DNA of 64,000 nucleotides, from positions 15,407,001 through 15,471,000 of the forward strand of contig NC_083390.1 of assembly GCF_031755915.1 (NCBI RefSeq), written 5' to 3'. The position numbers and the translations under genes are program-made. The DNA is from Ziziphus jujuba. Taxonomy: Eukaryota > Streptophyta > Magnoliopsida > Rosales > Rhamnaceae. Below the pieces are notes generated by a model, which searched no databases, was not told the DNA's origin, and was given only the letters and a program-made list of their open reading frames with translations. This document shows positions 23,101-36,880 of this stretch, one piece after another (the stretch's first letter is position 1; every line of letters starts with the position of its first letter).

Positions 23101-23820
23101 CTTCCATTCTACAACAAAATTAAATGAATAACGTTAAACTAAATCAATAAATATATAAAAATATGAATAATACTAAATAAACATATTAACTGTCCTAAAA
23201 AAGTTGATTCTGTTTTGTTTGGACCAAATATAGTGTTTTCCTACTGGCAGAAAATTAGCAGAAAACTGATAAAAACTGACAAATTGGAAGAAAATGGCAG
23301 AAGTTCATCTTTTTCGCCAATTTTCCTCCGATTTTATTGGTTTTCGCAATTTTTAATTTCTACATAATTTTCCCCCATTTCCACACCATTATCACTTAAG
23401 TATCTTTAATCTCAAATATAACAGCTTATAAACTAATTTATTACATACCCATGTTAAAAAAAAAAAAAAACTTAAAAAGTACAAAGTGAGAAAATATGGG
23501 AATAAGAGAAAAAGAGAAAAATTTTACCTGGCTTTAGCTTCAAAAGTGAGAAAATACAAGAAAAAGAGAGTGAGAGCAGATGAAATGCCCAGGAGAACAA
23601 GCTCATTAGTAGATGAGATGCACGAATGAGAGCAGATGAAATGCACAAGTTATTTGAGAAAGGAGGATAAAAGAAAGGGTAAGAGAAAAGGCATTTAGTA
23701 ATTTTCAATTTAGTTAAGGGCATTTTTCTTCATAGTTGGCTAGTGTTTTTTTTATTTTATTTTTTAAATTGTTATTTTTCAAGAATGGATTTACGGGATG
23801 ACTATTTTTCAAAAAAACCA
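20160..23820. mobile_element. Possible Mutator-like element relic
   Basis: Words gggttttttgaaaaagaccatccc (20160-20183) and gggatgactatttttc plus aaaaaaacca (23795-23820) form an imperfect inverted repeat 3.6 kb apart. Just outside, tttggaataaaat occurs in direct orientation near 20009 and 23831. The interior has a MuDR-type N-terminal fragment on the minus strand. Between them are GA repeats (20281-20303), a TA repeat (22690-22711) and AT-rich DNA without other genes. The limits and class are tentative. Confidence 0.35.
22799..23107 (-). pseudogene. Possible MuDR-type transposase N-terminal fragment
   Basis: A 102-residue frame starts MEDDNIVITILYNGALVQND and continues GGNWEYRNGKNIMASIGKRC. 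It resembles the N-terminal domain of plant MuDR transposases, where LYNG or YWNG is followed by a W-x-Y/F stretch and GK. No zinc finger or catalytic core was seen downstream on the minus strand, so at best it is a fragment. The match is by eye only. Confidence 0.4.
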
Positions 23821-24530
23821 TTTACATAATTTTGGAATAAAATCAATTTCTTTAAGTAAAAATATAAATTTGGATCTAATGGGCCTATCAAACTCTTTAT
23901 ATCAAAATCGAATATCAAAACATTTAAACCTAACAAGACAAATCAAAGTACTTGGTTCATTGAAGATCCCACGTAGACCCATCTTCATCCAAATCATACT
24001 AAATCAAAGTTTGGCTTTAAAATTTGATTTTCCTCTAATTTGATAAGTTTTCCAAGCCTATTTCCACTCTAAATCAAATATGCATGAAGGTAATATGACC
24101 ATAGTTAATGACTTCAAACTAAAATTTAGACAAATGACAATCACTAATGCTTGCCACATTAGTAAGTTTTCAACATAAGATGTGAAATATGTTCCTAGCT
24201 AATTATATACGTATATATATATATATAGTCTAATTATATATATATATATACATATATGGATACAGTATATATATATATGGATACAGTAATCTTTTTCTTT
24301 CTTTTTTTTTTCTTTTTTAAGTTTTCACCGAAACATAGAAAGTAATCTTTTTTTCTAAATGATGAGCCCAAATTATGCTACCCTATATATGACTAGGTAT
24401 GTAAAAAAATTTTACGCCTATCTGCATGTTGTTTGGTAGCTTATTATGTGCTTCATTGCCTAAGAGAGTAAGACCCTATATACATATATCTATATATATA
24501 TATATATATATTTATATATTTGTATGTATA
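23821..24530. other. Intergenic, AT-rich
   Basis: No gene is supported. Several TA and TATATG repeats lie at about 24208-24285 and 24478-24520. Confidence 0.6.
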
Positions 24531-26345
24531 TGACAGGACCGCCTTAGGAAACTATCCAATGAAACCTTACTGAAAACGTAGACAACCGAAAAAAGCATTA
24601 TCAATAATACCTCAATATATAGATAAAAACCACAACAACATAACTATAAATATGGTCAATACTATGTCCAATAATTAGATCTGAGCATTCTAAAAGTATT
24701 TGTAAAATGTAGAAGAACAACTGATACAACTAAGTCTCAAAGGACGAGGATAAATGGAGAAAGACAAAAACTGCTGTTGCGGTGGAGAGTATGCAATAAC
24801 AAGCAATGTGCAAGGTAGACTATTAGCTAACTGGCTGGGCCTAAGGGAACGAATTTAAAACAAATAAAACGTGAGATAAGGAAATCACAATGAGTGGTAT
24901 AGTATTATAGAAAAATAATTATTTATTTCCATAAAACTTTCTCTCAATACGTCTCGTTTCACTCATTTGAAAAGTTCCACGTTTAAAAATCGTTTTATAG
25001 AATCCAAACTTGTACCCCAATATAATATCATAAAATCAATGCTTAAAGGTATAAAGTGAACGATCAATATAATATTGTAAAATATCTTAGTCAAGATATA
25101 AGTATTGAGCATAAAATATTATAAATATAATTTCACGAAATAATTATGAAAGTGTAGTAATAACCACCGTATTTGAAAACCAACAATATATTCAAAACAT
25201 ATACAATGTATCATTCAATGTACCAAATCGTAAACCGTGGGATATACCCACCTCACAATCCTTAATATACAAAGGGCATCGTGGAAATAATAAACCGTCG
25301 GAACGTACCCAACCTCACTGTCTATGGCAATAAATAACTCGTAGGATGAACCCAACCTCATGGTACTGTGATAATAATAAACCTGTGGGATAAATCCAAC
25401 CTCATGGTCCGTGGCAATAAATAACCTATAGGATGGACCCAACCTCACGGTACCATGGCAATAGTAAACCTCTGGCATAAACCCAACCTCACGGTCCTAG
25501 CAATAAATAACCTATGGGATGAACCCAACCTCATGGCACCGTGGAAAATCCAACACGCTGTAATGTTATACTAAACTGAAACACTCATAGTATATGGCAC
25601 ATCTGTTAAAAGTAAGCAATACAGTATTTGTCAAAACATTCTTATGAAATCATACTTTTCCAAATGATACTGTATCATAATTTATAATTTAATATTGAAT
25701 ATAAATCGCTTATTTAAATATTCCAAAAATTTCAAGTCATCATTTCATATTAAAACCAAAAATACCACAGTGAAATATATTCACCATAAACCAATTTTAA
25801 GCATATAAAATTTTGAAATACTTGAACATGCTTAAAATCATGTAATTTTTTAATCTGCTTTCTCAAATCAATTATTTCCCAAAATGATTGAAAGCCTCAA
25901 TTCAAATACCATGATATTTAAATAACATGATCTACAAGTTCACTATAACTCATCAGAGCTAGAAGCCATTTAAAATATTGTCAAAAGTCATATAAAATGA
26001 TAGCACATATATGTAAAAGCAGTTCCTCATATATGCATAAAATAATCATTTAAATCAAATGATATATACGTAAAAATAACCAAACCATATATATTATACT
26101 ACATGCCCAAAACATTTTAGAAAAATAAAACCACTCACAGTACTGCAGACGCTTATTTTTACTTTCCTGCATAACCGTCTCCAAACTCAACATGAGTGTC
26201 CGTAATATAAAAAAGAAATCTTCTCAGGTTCCAATAACTAAATCAAAAACATTTTTGAACATAAAATGTCTTAAATTAATTTGTACAACTATAAAATTAT
26301 GCAAAATGAACACTGGCCTTTCCAATTATACTGCATACCTTTAGG
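24531..26345 (-). repeat. Left LTR of a degraded Ty3-gypsy element
   Basis: Starts tgacagga and matches 27627-29500 over nearly its whole length, for example gatacaactaagtctcaaag against gatacaaatgagtctcaaag and the shared catgcttaaaatcat. It lacks about 60 bp near the start that the other copy has. Similarity stops after acctttaggacc, so the rest of this LTR may have been lost in a deletion that reached into gag. Confidence 0.75.
25240..25555. repeat. Minisatellite inside the left LTR
   Basis: About six imperfect units of 50-60 bp built on the pattern ataacctgtgggatgaaccc, caacctcacggtaccgtggc. The same array is present at 28385-28695 in the other LTR, so it is an old component of the LTR. 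The minus-strand reading gives a repeated VYYCHGTVRLG-like peptide that is unlikely to be real. Confidence 0.85.
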
Positions 26346-26389
26346 ACCTAGGATGATTTGTGCCTCTTAACTGATTATAGCATATACCT

Positions 26390-27610
26390 TGCCTCTAGTA
26401 AGTGGTCATCCCCTCTGACCTGCGCCTCTGGATGAAGATCATTATCCAGTGTTGGTAGAACCTCCTGAAGTCTGGTACATCTATATATCCTGTACCTTAT
26501 ACACACCATTTTGCTGAAAATTGTGCACCCAATCTTAAAACTCTAGCCTAGCTATGTCCTCGATATGGGCAATTCTTTTTAAAGCGTGTCAAACTCTGAT
26601 AATGAAAGCACGATCCATTCTGCTTACATCATCCATTATGAAACTTACCACATAAGTTGCATGCTGAGCGGAAACTACCTCAGCCTGCGGATCTTTATAA
26701 ACGGCCACTACCATTACTCACTGTCCAAAGTCCTAAACTTATGTGTGTCATTTCTATGAATCTATTATCCCTGAGGCTATGTATGCCTCCTTTAAATCAT
26801 TCACTTTCCAATGTTCTTGAGCTAAAGCTGTTCCTTTTAGAGAATCCCTAGCTATTGACCTCCAAAACATGTCAGTATTTGATCGGTGCTTAGACCTGCG
26901 CATCATGGTCTGTATATCTACTTCCAAGATAGCATCTTTCATAGATTGTTACTTGGGGTGAGTGGCACCTGAGATACTCAGTATTTTAGGCTTGCTCAAT
27001 TCATTAAGAATCCTATTTTTTTTATTAACCTCATAGACAATCCAATTAGGGCAGCACTTTGATAGCTCTCTGAATCTTCGCTCGTACTCAGAAACTGTCA
27101 TGCTACCCTAAGTGAATGTTGCAAACTCTAGTCTCTTAGTCTTAACAAAGGCTGAAAAGCATAACTCAGTATGCAAAATAGTCTTGAACTGTGCCCAAGT
27201 GTGACATTTCTTGGTCTTCTCATACGTCCATCACTTCCTTGCGTTTCCCTCTAGCATAAAGCTAGCTAATGTGATTTTATCCTTGTCCCGACATTGCATA
27301 GGATTAGTGCAGCCATCAAAATCTACTGCTCCAAGTCTACGAGCTTAATTAATAGAATATCTAGTAAACCTGCTCTTCTTGAATGATCGAGCCAGCACTC
27401 GATAAAAAGCTCCTTATAAATTGACACATCTGCACTTATAGCTGTAGCATACTAGCAACCACATCTAGATCCTCACGACATCAAGAAAAATTTTATATGA
27501 AAGAATTAGTCAAAATATATTAACATCAACAACAAAAGGGTACGTATGGAAGACAAAACCCAGGATGAGTCATACAGTGATGCATAACCCCGAGGAATTT
27601 AGAACCTAAA
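26390..27610 (-). pseudogene. Ty3-gypsy gag remnant
   Basis: The minus strand shows broken gag sequence, including MTVSEYERRFRELSK, the conserved centre of plant gypsy gag. Further along is a frame with KHRSNTDMFWRSIARDSLKG. Many stops and shifts interrupt it. No polymerase genes follow; most of the internal region has been lost. The primer-binding site, TGGTATCAGAGC on the minus strand, lies at 27611-27622, next to the right LTR. Confidence 0.7.
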
Positions 27611-27626
27611 GCTCTGATACCAAGTT

Positions 27627-30512
27627 AACAGGAAACACCCTAGGAACCCTCCCAGGATCTCCCAGGTGGTCCCACCCAGTGAAGTCCTACTGGACAATCC
27701 AATGGAACCTCACTTAAAACGTGGACAACCGAAAACAAGCATTATCAGCAATAACTCAATATATAGATAAAAAAAAAATCACAACAGCATAACTATACAT
27801 GCGGTCAATACCATGTCCAATAATTAGATCAGAGCATTCTAAAAGTATTTGTAAAATGTAGAAGAACAACCGATACAAATGAGTCTCAAAGGACAAAAAT
27901 AAATAGAGAAAGACAAGTACTGCTGCTACAGTGGAGAGTACACAATAACAAACGATGCGCGAGGTACACTATCAGTTAACTGCCTGGGCTTAAAGGAACG
28001 AATTTAAAACAAATAAAATGTCAGATAAGGAAATTTCAGTGAGTGACATAGTATAACAGAAAAATAATTATTTATTTCCATAAAACTTTCTCTCAAGACC
28101 TCTCATTCCAATCGTTTAAAAAGTTTCCCGTTTAAAAGTCTTTTTATAAAACTCAAACTTGTACTCCAATACAATATCATAAAATCGATGCTTAAAAATA
28201 TAAAGTGAACGATCAATATAATATTATAAAATATCTTAGTCAAGATATAAGTATTGAGCATAAAATATTATAGACACAATTTCACAAAATAATTATGAAA
28301 GTGTAGTAATAATAATCATATTTGAAAACCAACAATATACTCAAAACATATACAAAGTACCGTTCGATGTACCAAACTGTAAACCGTGGGATATACCCAC
28401 TTCACGATCCTTAATATATGAAGGGCATCGTGGAAAATAATAAAACCGTCAGGACGTACCCAATCTCACGGTCCGTGGCAATAAATAACCTGTGGGATGA
28501 ACCCAATCTCATGGTACCGTGGCAATAATAACCTATGGGATAAACCCAACCTCACGGGCCATGGCAATAAACAACCTGTGGAATGAATTCAACCTCATGG
28601 TACCATGGCAATAATAAACCTCTAGGATAAGCCTAACCTCACAATCCTGGCAATAAATAACCTGTGGGATGAACCTAACCTCACGGTACCATGGAAAACC
28701 CAGCACGATTTAATATAATACTGAACCGAAACACTAGTACTATATGGTACATTGATTAAAAATAAACAATATAATATCCGTCAAAATATTCTTACGAAAT
28801 CATATTTTTTCAAACGATACTATATCATAATTCATAATTTAATATTCAATTTAAATCCCTTATATAAAAATTTCAAAAATTTCAAATCATCATTTTATAT
28901 GAAAACTAGAAATACCACTGTGAAATATATTCACCATAAAACAATTTTAAGCATATAAAATTTTGAAATACTTGAACATGCTTAAAATCATATAATTTTT
29001 CAATTTGCTTTCTCAAATCAATTATTTCCCAAAATGATTGAAAGCGTCAATTCAAACCAGCATATTTAAATACCATGATCTACAAGTTCACTATAACTCA
29101 TCAGAGCTAAAAGCCATTTAAAATATTGTCAAAAGTCACATAAAATGATAGCACATATATGTAAAAGGAGTTCCTCATATATGCATAAAATAATCATTTA
29201 AATCAAATGATATATACGTAAAAATAACCAAACCATATATATTATACCACATGCCTAAAAACATTTTAAAAAAATAAAACCACTCACAATATTGCAGATG
29301 CTCACTCTTGCTTTCCCGTAAAACCGCCTTCAAACTCAACACGAATGTCTGTAATATAATAAAAATATTTTCTCAAATTCCAATAATTAAACCAAAGACA
29401 TTTTTAAACACCAAATGTCTTAAATTAATTCGTACAACTATAAAATTACACAAATTGAACATTGGCCGGTCCAATTATACTACGTACCTTTAGGACCCGA
29501 GACCTAAAATTGGGACTTTTTACCTAAAGGCTAATCTTCAAAATTGAACCTTCTAATGGGTTCTAATAATATCCAATTTCATTAATCTAACTTTAATATT
29601 GTCCAATTTGACCAATTTTGTCCAAACACAGTCCGAATTTATCAGGTATTTAACTAATTGACCCAAAAATGAAAAAATTATCAAACGATATCCAAAATTC
29701 ACAAACGTTATATCAATGGAAATCTCAAGAGATAAGAAATGCAATGGTGTACTCATCTCGGTCCAAAAGTGTCATCGGTGGCCGGAAAACTCGTCGAAAT
29801 ACTCGGTCGAAGTCCACATTGATGTATCTCTCAAACAGTGAGGAATCTTGGAAAACAGACTATGGAAATGAGTTCAAAGGGTCTAAAAATGGTGGGATAG
29901 GTGTATGGGTTGGCCTGAAACGGTCAAAAAAGGCCAAACGGCAGGAAGACTCCAAACGGCAGCTGTCGCCTTCAAACGGCTGATCCCGACATGTTGGCCG
30001 ATGGTTTGGCCAAACATTTGGCCAATGAGGTTGCCCTAGGGGTGGTAAGAAGGGTGTCCAGTGCGTGCATAAGGAGGGTGGCCGAAAATGGGCAAAACAG
30101 CGATGATCTGGTTAGGTGAAAAACAGGTTCGAAATGATCCGATTCGGATCCATGGGTCTGGAGAGATTTCTCAGGTTTGAGGAACAAAATGGGTATTTTG
30201 AAATCTATTTAATATTGGGCACGCTTTCCAACATTTATATAGAGCTTGGGTTACTAACAGATAAAAATCTGGAACTAGTTTGAACATTGATATAAAACTG
30301 ATATTTGAAACTTTACAGGATCATAACTTTTTATCTACAACTCAGAATTTGGCGTGCCCCCAGTCTATGACCTTGTATCGATAAGCTCTACACAATGATA
30401 AATTAGTTAAACCAAAAATCTTTACCATAAAAAAAGTCAATTTTAGATCCACATACTATCAACTTGGTCAAACTTGTACAATAGAGATATTTTGAGTACG
30501 TGTTGTTACAAC
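27627..30512 (-). repeat. Right LTR of the degraded Ty3-gypsy element
   Basis: Begins taacagga next to the tRNA-Met primer-binding site, making it the 5' LTR of a minus-strand element. 27627-29500 matches the left LTR. 29500-30512 has no partner in the left copy; I include it because a TGTTACA-like end lies near 30505, but this right limit is a guess. The stretch 29750-30150 is richer in GC with repeated ggccaaa words. Confidence 0.6.
28385..28695. repeat. Minisatellite inside the right LTR
   Basis: Counterpart of the array at 25240-25555, with the same units of the type aacctgtgggatgaaccc. Its units have changed independently. Confidence 0.85.
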
Positions 30513-30729
30513 CTACTCCCTTAAAGAAAGAGGAGACAGAGGGAGGAGACAGAGGGAGAATCGGCCAACCATCGTTAGCCACCTTTCGGCCACCACCTAG
30601 TTACATGTGCTGGACCACCTTGTAGCCCACCTCATTTTTGGCCGACCACCCGAGTTTTACATCAACCTCACTGGCCAAGCACCCAGATTTGCCATTTTTT
30701 GGGCTAGTGACCTGTTTCCTTCTCCGACC

Positions 30730-33350
30730 TCCGTTTACTTCACCACTGGTCCCATTAGCTTACCCATCCACTGATCTACCTCCCCACCAATCTTCACGGC
30801 CAGTGGCCGCCAGACGTGCCGTCGGCGGTGGCAGATTCCGATGACCACGGTGTCTCGTTGGAAAACCCATCTCCGGTGAGTTTCCAATGACACCTCCCAC
30901 TCTCTCCCACTAATTAAACCTCCCTGAATCCAAATCCGAGGTCCTTTTCCTCCAATTCTTGACGAATTGAGAGATTTGAGTATATTAAACCCAAGACCTT
31001 TCCGGCAAGATTCTAGCCATCAAGGATTCGATCTCTGGGAGGAGCACGTGTGAATTGTGGAATTGATCCTGTGGATGATCTTGATTGAATTGCGTGCTCG
31101 AGGTGAGTGATCCACCTTCAAATTTATTTTCGGGAGATGAATTATATATATTTTGTAATAATTGAATATTTGAAAATTATATTTCTTGTGTTAAGTATTA
31201 GTAAATTTCTATTTGGAATTTTGATACCAAAATTGAATGAATTAAAAATATTGTGCACCAAGCGGTACTTTGATTTTTAAGAATTTCATGGATTTGGAAT
31301 TTTGTTAATAATTGTTAAATTTTATTGTTGGAATATTGTGTAATTAAAAATGTTTTCATGTTAATTTAAATATATGTTTAATATTTAAAGGAATTTTCAT
31401 TTAATTTTGCATTGCCAATTTATGATGATTCTAATATATATGTTATCGCCAAAAATGTATTTGGGATTTTAAAGGAATTATAGTTTTTAAATTTTTATTA
31501 ATTATTGTTATGCTTATTATTAAATTTATGGTGCATAATTGTATGGATTTAATTATATGTGGATTTTATATGGTTTTAAATGTTATTTGATTTAAATGGA
31601 TTTTTAAGGATTGAGAAAAATATTGTTTAAAGTATTATGATCAAAAAATGAATTTATGCATTCAATATTTAAGGTTTTGGTTGCATTGTGATAAAATTGA
31701 TGAATTCAAATTGATGGACTTACATTGATGGTTTAAAGGACATATGGATTACATGGATTGAAAAGAGATATTTCATCCAATGGCAAATTATAAGATTTTG
31801 ACATTTGAAAAATATTTGATTTTATTGGTTTTATACGCACCATACAGTAACAGTGTTATGTAGCTGTGGATGTGATTAGTACATGGGCGGATTGTTATGA
31901 GCGCACCGGTTTGTACTCTCCCACAGTTGCCATCGAATTGAGAGTAGGCAAGTTTGATATTGGTAATAGCCGCCCCCCTCCATGGCCGGGATTGAAGGTT
32001 ATAGCATCGGTGCTGCTAGGATGCCAGGGCAGCCTGGATGCAGGTTTCTCTCTATAACCTTCCCGTCAGGTGGTGCTTTAAGACCCTAGGCACCATCGGG
32101 CATTACTGGTATATAGTATCATGCGTAAAAAAATTCTCGATGTGATTTTCAAAGCAAAATATTTTAAAATCATATTTAAAATGTATTCAATAGTGTTTTT
32201 AACATTATGTTAATCGATATTTTAAAAATGCATTTTGCCATGATTTTATCATTTAAAGTGATTTAATAATTTAAAATGGATTTTATTACATTTTACCGTT
32301 TATTTCAAATAGATGTTTAAATTGATTTAAATATTTCTTTATTATTTATTTTAATTTGAAGTTTTAACATGAATTTTATTATAAGTCGTTATCTATTTCT
32401 AATTGAGGTTTAAAATTAAATAAAATTTTCTTTGATTATTTCATTAATTTAATTAGTAAATTTTATAATTTATATATTGAATTTATTTTTGTTTTTATGC
32501 CAAATTTCTTTAATACAAGTTTATTTATGATTTTATTTTATTTCATCTTATGATATCTTATTCTAGATTTAATAATTGGTTTTTAAAATGTTTCCAATGT
32601 AAACTTTAAGTCTAAATTATTATTTGTATTTTATGTGCATTTTAATTTATTAGATTTTATTTATTTAATATTTCATTGATTATTCCTAATATTCCTAATA
32701 TAAATTTTATTGTGATTTCTTTTATTTTATTTATGACAATGTGTTACAATTTAACAATCGTTATTAAAATTATTTTTATTTTTTTATTATAAATTTAGAT
32801 CTTTAAATTATTTTATTTTGTTTGCAATTTATTTCAATAATCATTTCTTGATTTTCGAGGTATACAGATATATGGTTTTGTGAAACGTTTTAAAAGGGGA
32901 ACATTTCCAACTAAGTGAACAGTGAGGCTTTTGAGAGAAAATCTCACTTTCAAATGCTTAGTATTTATTTATTATTAATTGATTAAGTTTCTTTTATTGT
33001 TATATTATTATTATTATTGTATAATAGATTGGGTTACTCACTGAGATGATTAGCATTTCATATTTTTAAATTTGTTCCTCTAGACTCAAGTTAGTAGATG
33101 TTGATCGTCCGGGACGAGCTCAACGTTCTGGTTTGTTGCCAAATTGAAAGGAGTTCTCCTTTCTTTTCATTCCATCTTGTATTATTTTTTTCCACTCTTT
33201 ATTGTATTAATTTTATATTCAGATGTATCTTATAATACTTTGTATACTATGTTGGACATTTATGTATAATATTGCACTGGTTATCTATTAATTTTGAAGT
33301 ACTGTAAATTTGTGGAAATTAAATTGTAGCAAGGTGGGAGGAATAAGGAG
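30730..33350 (+). repeat. Long LTR-like repeat, copy 1
   Basis: Shares order and words with copy 2: gccagtggccgccagac near 30800, ggtgagtgat at 31102, a block around accatacagtaacagtgtt, ggaacatttccaactaagtg at 32898, the gttgatcgtccgggacgagctc block at 33100 and aaggtgggaggaataagg at the end. No coding region. It looks like a solo or truncated LTR of a Ty3-gypsy element. Confidence 0.5.
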
Positions 33351-34106
33351 ATATTAAAAGCATTAACACGTAAAACTAAGTGGATGAGTCAATGTGAATT
33401 CCATTTTTGTTCTCCACATTATCATGTTCCCAAGAAAAAACTAGGTGATCATATTTAGGAGATAGGTTTTGTATATATATATATATATACACACATATTA
33501 TATGGAGTTATAATCAATTTGGATATTTACAACATATATAAGAACTACTTAGTATAAGTTATGTGTGACATCCATAGGCCAAATTAATAAATGATTTCAA
33601 ATTAAAAACTTACTTTGTTGTCCAAAATAACAACCTTAAAAACATTTCGATAGGTTTGTGGATTGCTATCTATGTAGTACAGAGATTGGAAGGGCTTGCA
33701 GTTTATGAGGTATAAATATTTGCTAGATAAATATTCTTTCCAAAAGTTATTCTATAATGTTGTGTTTAAAGCTCAATTATATAATGATATGTGTATTTTT
33801 TTTAAAAAAATCACAATTAATAACAATTTATTTATCCAACTTATTCCCTTTCGAAAAATATCTCAATAAAGGTCGTTTTGGTGAGTCATACTGTTTAATA
33901 AACCTTTCAAAAGTAGGCAGTATTTTTAACAATGTCTATTTTATTTGTTGTCTTATAAGTTGAATAGAGTTAATGGGCAAAGCCATTAGAAATTTTATCC
34001 CAAAAAAAAAAAAATCCTTAAATCCATATTTCTGATATGGCAACAAAATTATTGTAATCCAAAAGCCATTAAAGAAGTGCGAAATTTCAAATATAGGAAA
34101 CAGAAT
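33351..34106. other. Unassigned AT-rich spacer
   Basis: Lies between the two long repeat copies, with a TA microsatellite near 33473-33490. No gene or repeat class is recognised. Confidence 0.5.
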
Positions 34107-35498
34107 GTAACCCCCCATCTTGAAGTACATTGGAAATTTTCTACATGTTGACAGAGTTTGATTGAGTTGACCAACTTTCACCAAATGGGATTCACATTGA
34201 CCTTTTGTTTTAGATGGAGTTTTGCGTTGATTGAGACACCTTTGTGATGTATGTGTCGAGTATAAGTGAAAGGATGTTGAAAAATGAGCTATGTTTCAAA
34301 AGTTATAAGTGAAACAAATTGTAGTCTGAACTGTTCGAGTAGTGCCGCATTTGACTTTTTATTCATATCAAAATTTGATTTTGACTTGTATATGGTAGTA
34401 AGGTTTTCATCGACACGAGTTCATAGACTAGCGACACGCTTAATTTGGATATTTGGGTAAAAAGTTATGGACCTGCAAAATCTTTCGAGGACCGTGTTAT
34501 CGTCTACCAATATATGTATGTGTGAAAATGAGTCTGCATAGTGGCATCCACGAGTGTTTTTGATTGGGTGAGAAGGGTGTGAGAGAAGAGAGAAAGGAGG
34601 AGTGAGAGGGTGAGAGAAAGAAAACTAGCGACTGCTAGTTCACTGTGCTCCAGTCACTATCGCCATGCACATGCCAGACCACCAGGTCAATGGCTTGAAA
34701 TCAGACAACCAGCCAAGTTTCATGGCCACCAAGCCTACGATACACCAGGATCGGTGCGTTTTTCAACAGTGGTGCCGTCCATTTCGCCGATTGATTTTTC
34801 TCAATCGACCACCCACTTTTGAGATTGCCCACACCACTGTGTTATCCACCCTCCAATCTACCTTTCCATCAAATTTTATAGCCAGTGGCCACCAGACTAA
34901 CCATCGCCGACGACATTCACCGGTGACCATGGCAACTCGCCAAAATCCTTGGTTTTGGCGAGTTTTATTCATGTTTGCCGACCTTTCCCCACTGTTTTAA
35001 CCTCCTTAATCCCAAATCTGATGTCCATTGCATCCAAATTGCAAAAAAAATTAAGAGTTTCAGGGACATTTAGTTGTTGACCTTCATGGTTAGATTCCGA
35101 TCACCACTGGTCCGATCTCCGAGAGGCATAGTGATCCACGCTTTTAAGGTGAGTGATTCTCTTTCAAAAACTATTTTGGGATTGTTAAATATGAATATTG
35201 TGTTATTTGAATTTCTAAAAAAAAGAAAATTGTTATATGTTTAATATTTAAGAAAAATTGTTATTTAAATTTATGATACTAAAATTATGTTGATTTAAAT
35301 ATGTGTTGCATAGAATTTATACATTTAGTTTTAAAGAAATTATGGTTTTAAATTATTATTAAATTTTACTATTGAATTTACTATGCATAGTAAAACGTAT
35401 TTATGTGAACTTAAGTATATACGGATTTTACACAATTTAATGTAATTTTTATATAAATTAATTTTAAGGTTTTGAGAAGAATATTTGTATTAAATTAT

Positions 35499-36616
35499 TG
35501 ATACAAACCTAGGATAATCTGTTCCTAAACCCGTATTATATTAGCCCAGATCTAATTATGTTCAAGTTTTAATAGATTGACCTCAATCCCTAACCAACCT
35601 GTGATTAAAAACCTTGGTATATTAAAGACACCACAATAGGTGATAGATGTCCTATTGATAAGTCAAAAATAAAACACTCACTCTTAAATGGTGTTTAGGT
35701 ATTCAAAAGAATAAAGAGAAATTCAATCTCACAAAGTAAATTCTGAATATTATTAATAGTGTGTTCTTCCTAAAAAACAAGCCCTTTTATAGGCTAAGAA
35801 AAAAAAATCCTAAAACAAAAAGGAAAAACCAGCCATGAAATCAAGAATTCTAATATGGCCGAAAGTCTCCTCCTTTCCTAATCTAATTTGAATTAATTAA
35901 TTCATTTATTTTGAATTAGGAATTAATTAATTTACAATGAAAATAATAAAATAATAAATTTCCTAAACTTATTTTTTCAGAAAATAAATAAATAAAAATA
36001 AAAAAAAGTAATGGTAATTTCCTAAAACAAAAAGTAGAATCAAATTAGGAAACTAAAATACTAGTTTTTTAACTAAGTTAATTTTGACCAATTTTTGACC
36101 CATTTGAACTCCAAATCAGCTTCAATATGCTTTTTAGGATGCCAAATAAACTTATTATGGAGTCCCACACGTTTCCCTTGCTTGGAAGAAAGAGAAAAAG
36201 CCAACTTAGCAAAATACAGTAAAACCAGCAAGCAATACAGCAATTTTTGGTCAAATTTTGAAGGTGTCCGTACAAGTTGATTTTACTTCTGCCTTGACTT
36301 ATTTCCATGACCTATTAGTGATATTTATTGAATCCATAAAGAATTGGAACCATTTCCTGCTGCCCGAACTCCATAAATGCACCAAAACTGCTACCCGAGT
36401 CCGTATCGGCTTCTGCCACTTATATGCCTAAAACAGGTCTTCGATCTTTGGGTATGGACAAGTGCTCTTGAGAATGAATTACCCCCTATATAAAGGCAGA
36501 AAATTTTTCCCTAATCCTCTTAGCTTGAGCCCTAGTGATAGGCTCAGTCTTCATCCGTATCGGGTCAACAACCCAGGGGGGTTGTCGGTTGTGTGGGCAC
36601 GGACGGATTCGCATCA
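35499..36616 (-). repeat. 3' LTR of the gypsy element
   Basis: 1118 bp, from tgatacaaacctagg to cggattcgcatca. Paired with 40224-41222; contains an extra stretch around 35840-35950. Confidence 0.92.
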
Positions 36617-36669
36617 TTCTTCTCTTCTTGAAAAGGATTTTTCCTCAAATCAAGATCATCACCTGCAGA

Positions 36670-36880
36670 AAAAGGAGATAATTCAGCAACATTAAATGTG
36701 GCACTAACATTGTACCTACCTAGTAAGTAAAGTTTGTCGGCATTTTCATTTATTTGCTCTAAAATTTGAAAAAGTCCATCCCCTCGAGGTATAAGCTTTT
36801 ACTTTTGTTGCTTTGGAAACCTTTCCTTTCTTAAGTGCAACCAAATCCAATCTCCTGAGTCAAACACTAACAAACAAAAT
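36670..36880 (-). pseudogene. Ty3-gypsy integrase C-terminal fragment
   Basis: The minus strand reads FDSGDWIWLHLRKERFPKQQ, then after a stop KLIPRGDGLFQILEQINENA and DKLYLLGRYNVSATFNVAEL. This is the conserved tail of plant gypsy integrases, normally followed by the end of the polyprotein. It shows that the element once had the full pol region. Confidence 0.8.

Noticed and set aside
25215..25478. A repeat protein with VYYCHGTVRLG-like units
   Set aside because: It follows the minisatellite in the LTR and is not found as an open frame in the other LTR.
25240..25555. Regularly spaced repeats considered as a CRISPR-like array
   Set aside because: Units are imperfect, contiguous and within a plant LTR; there are no spacers or associated genes.
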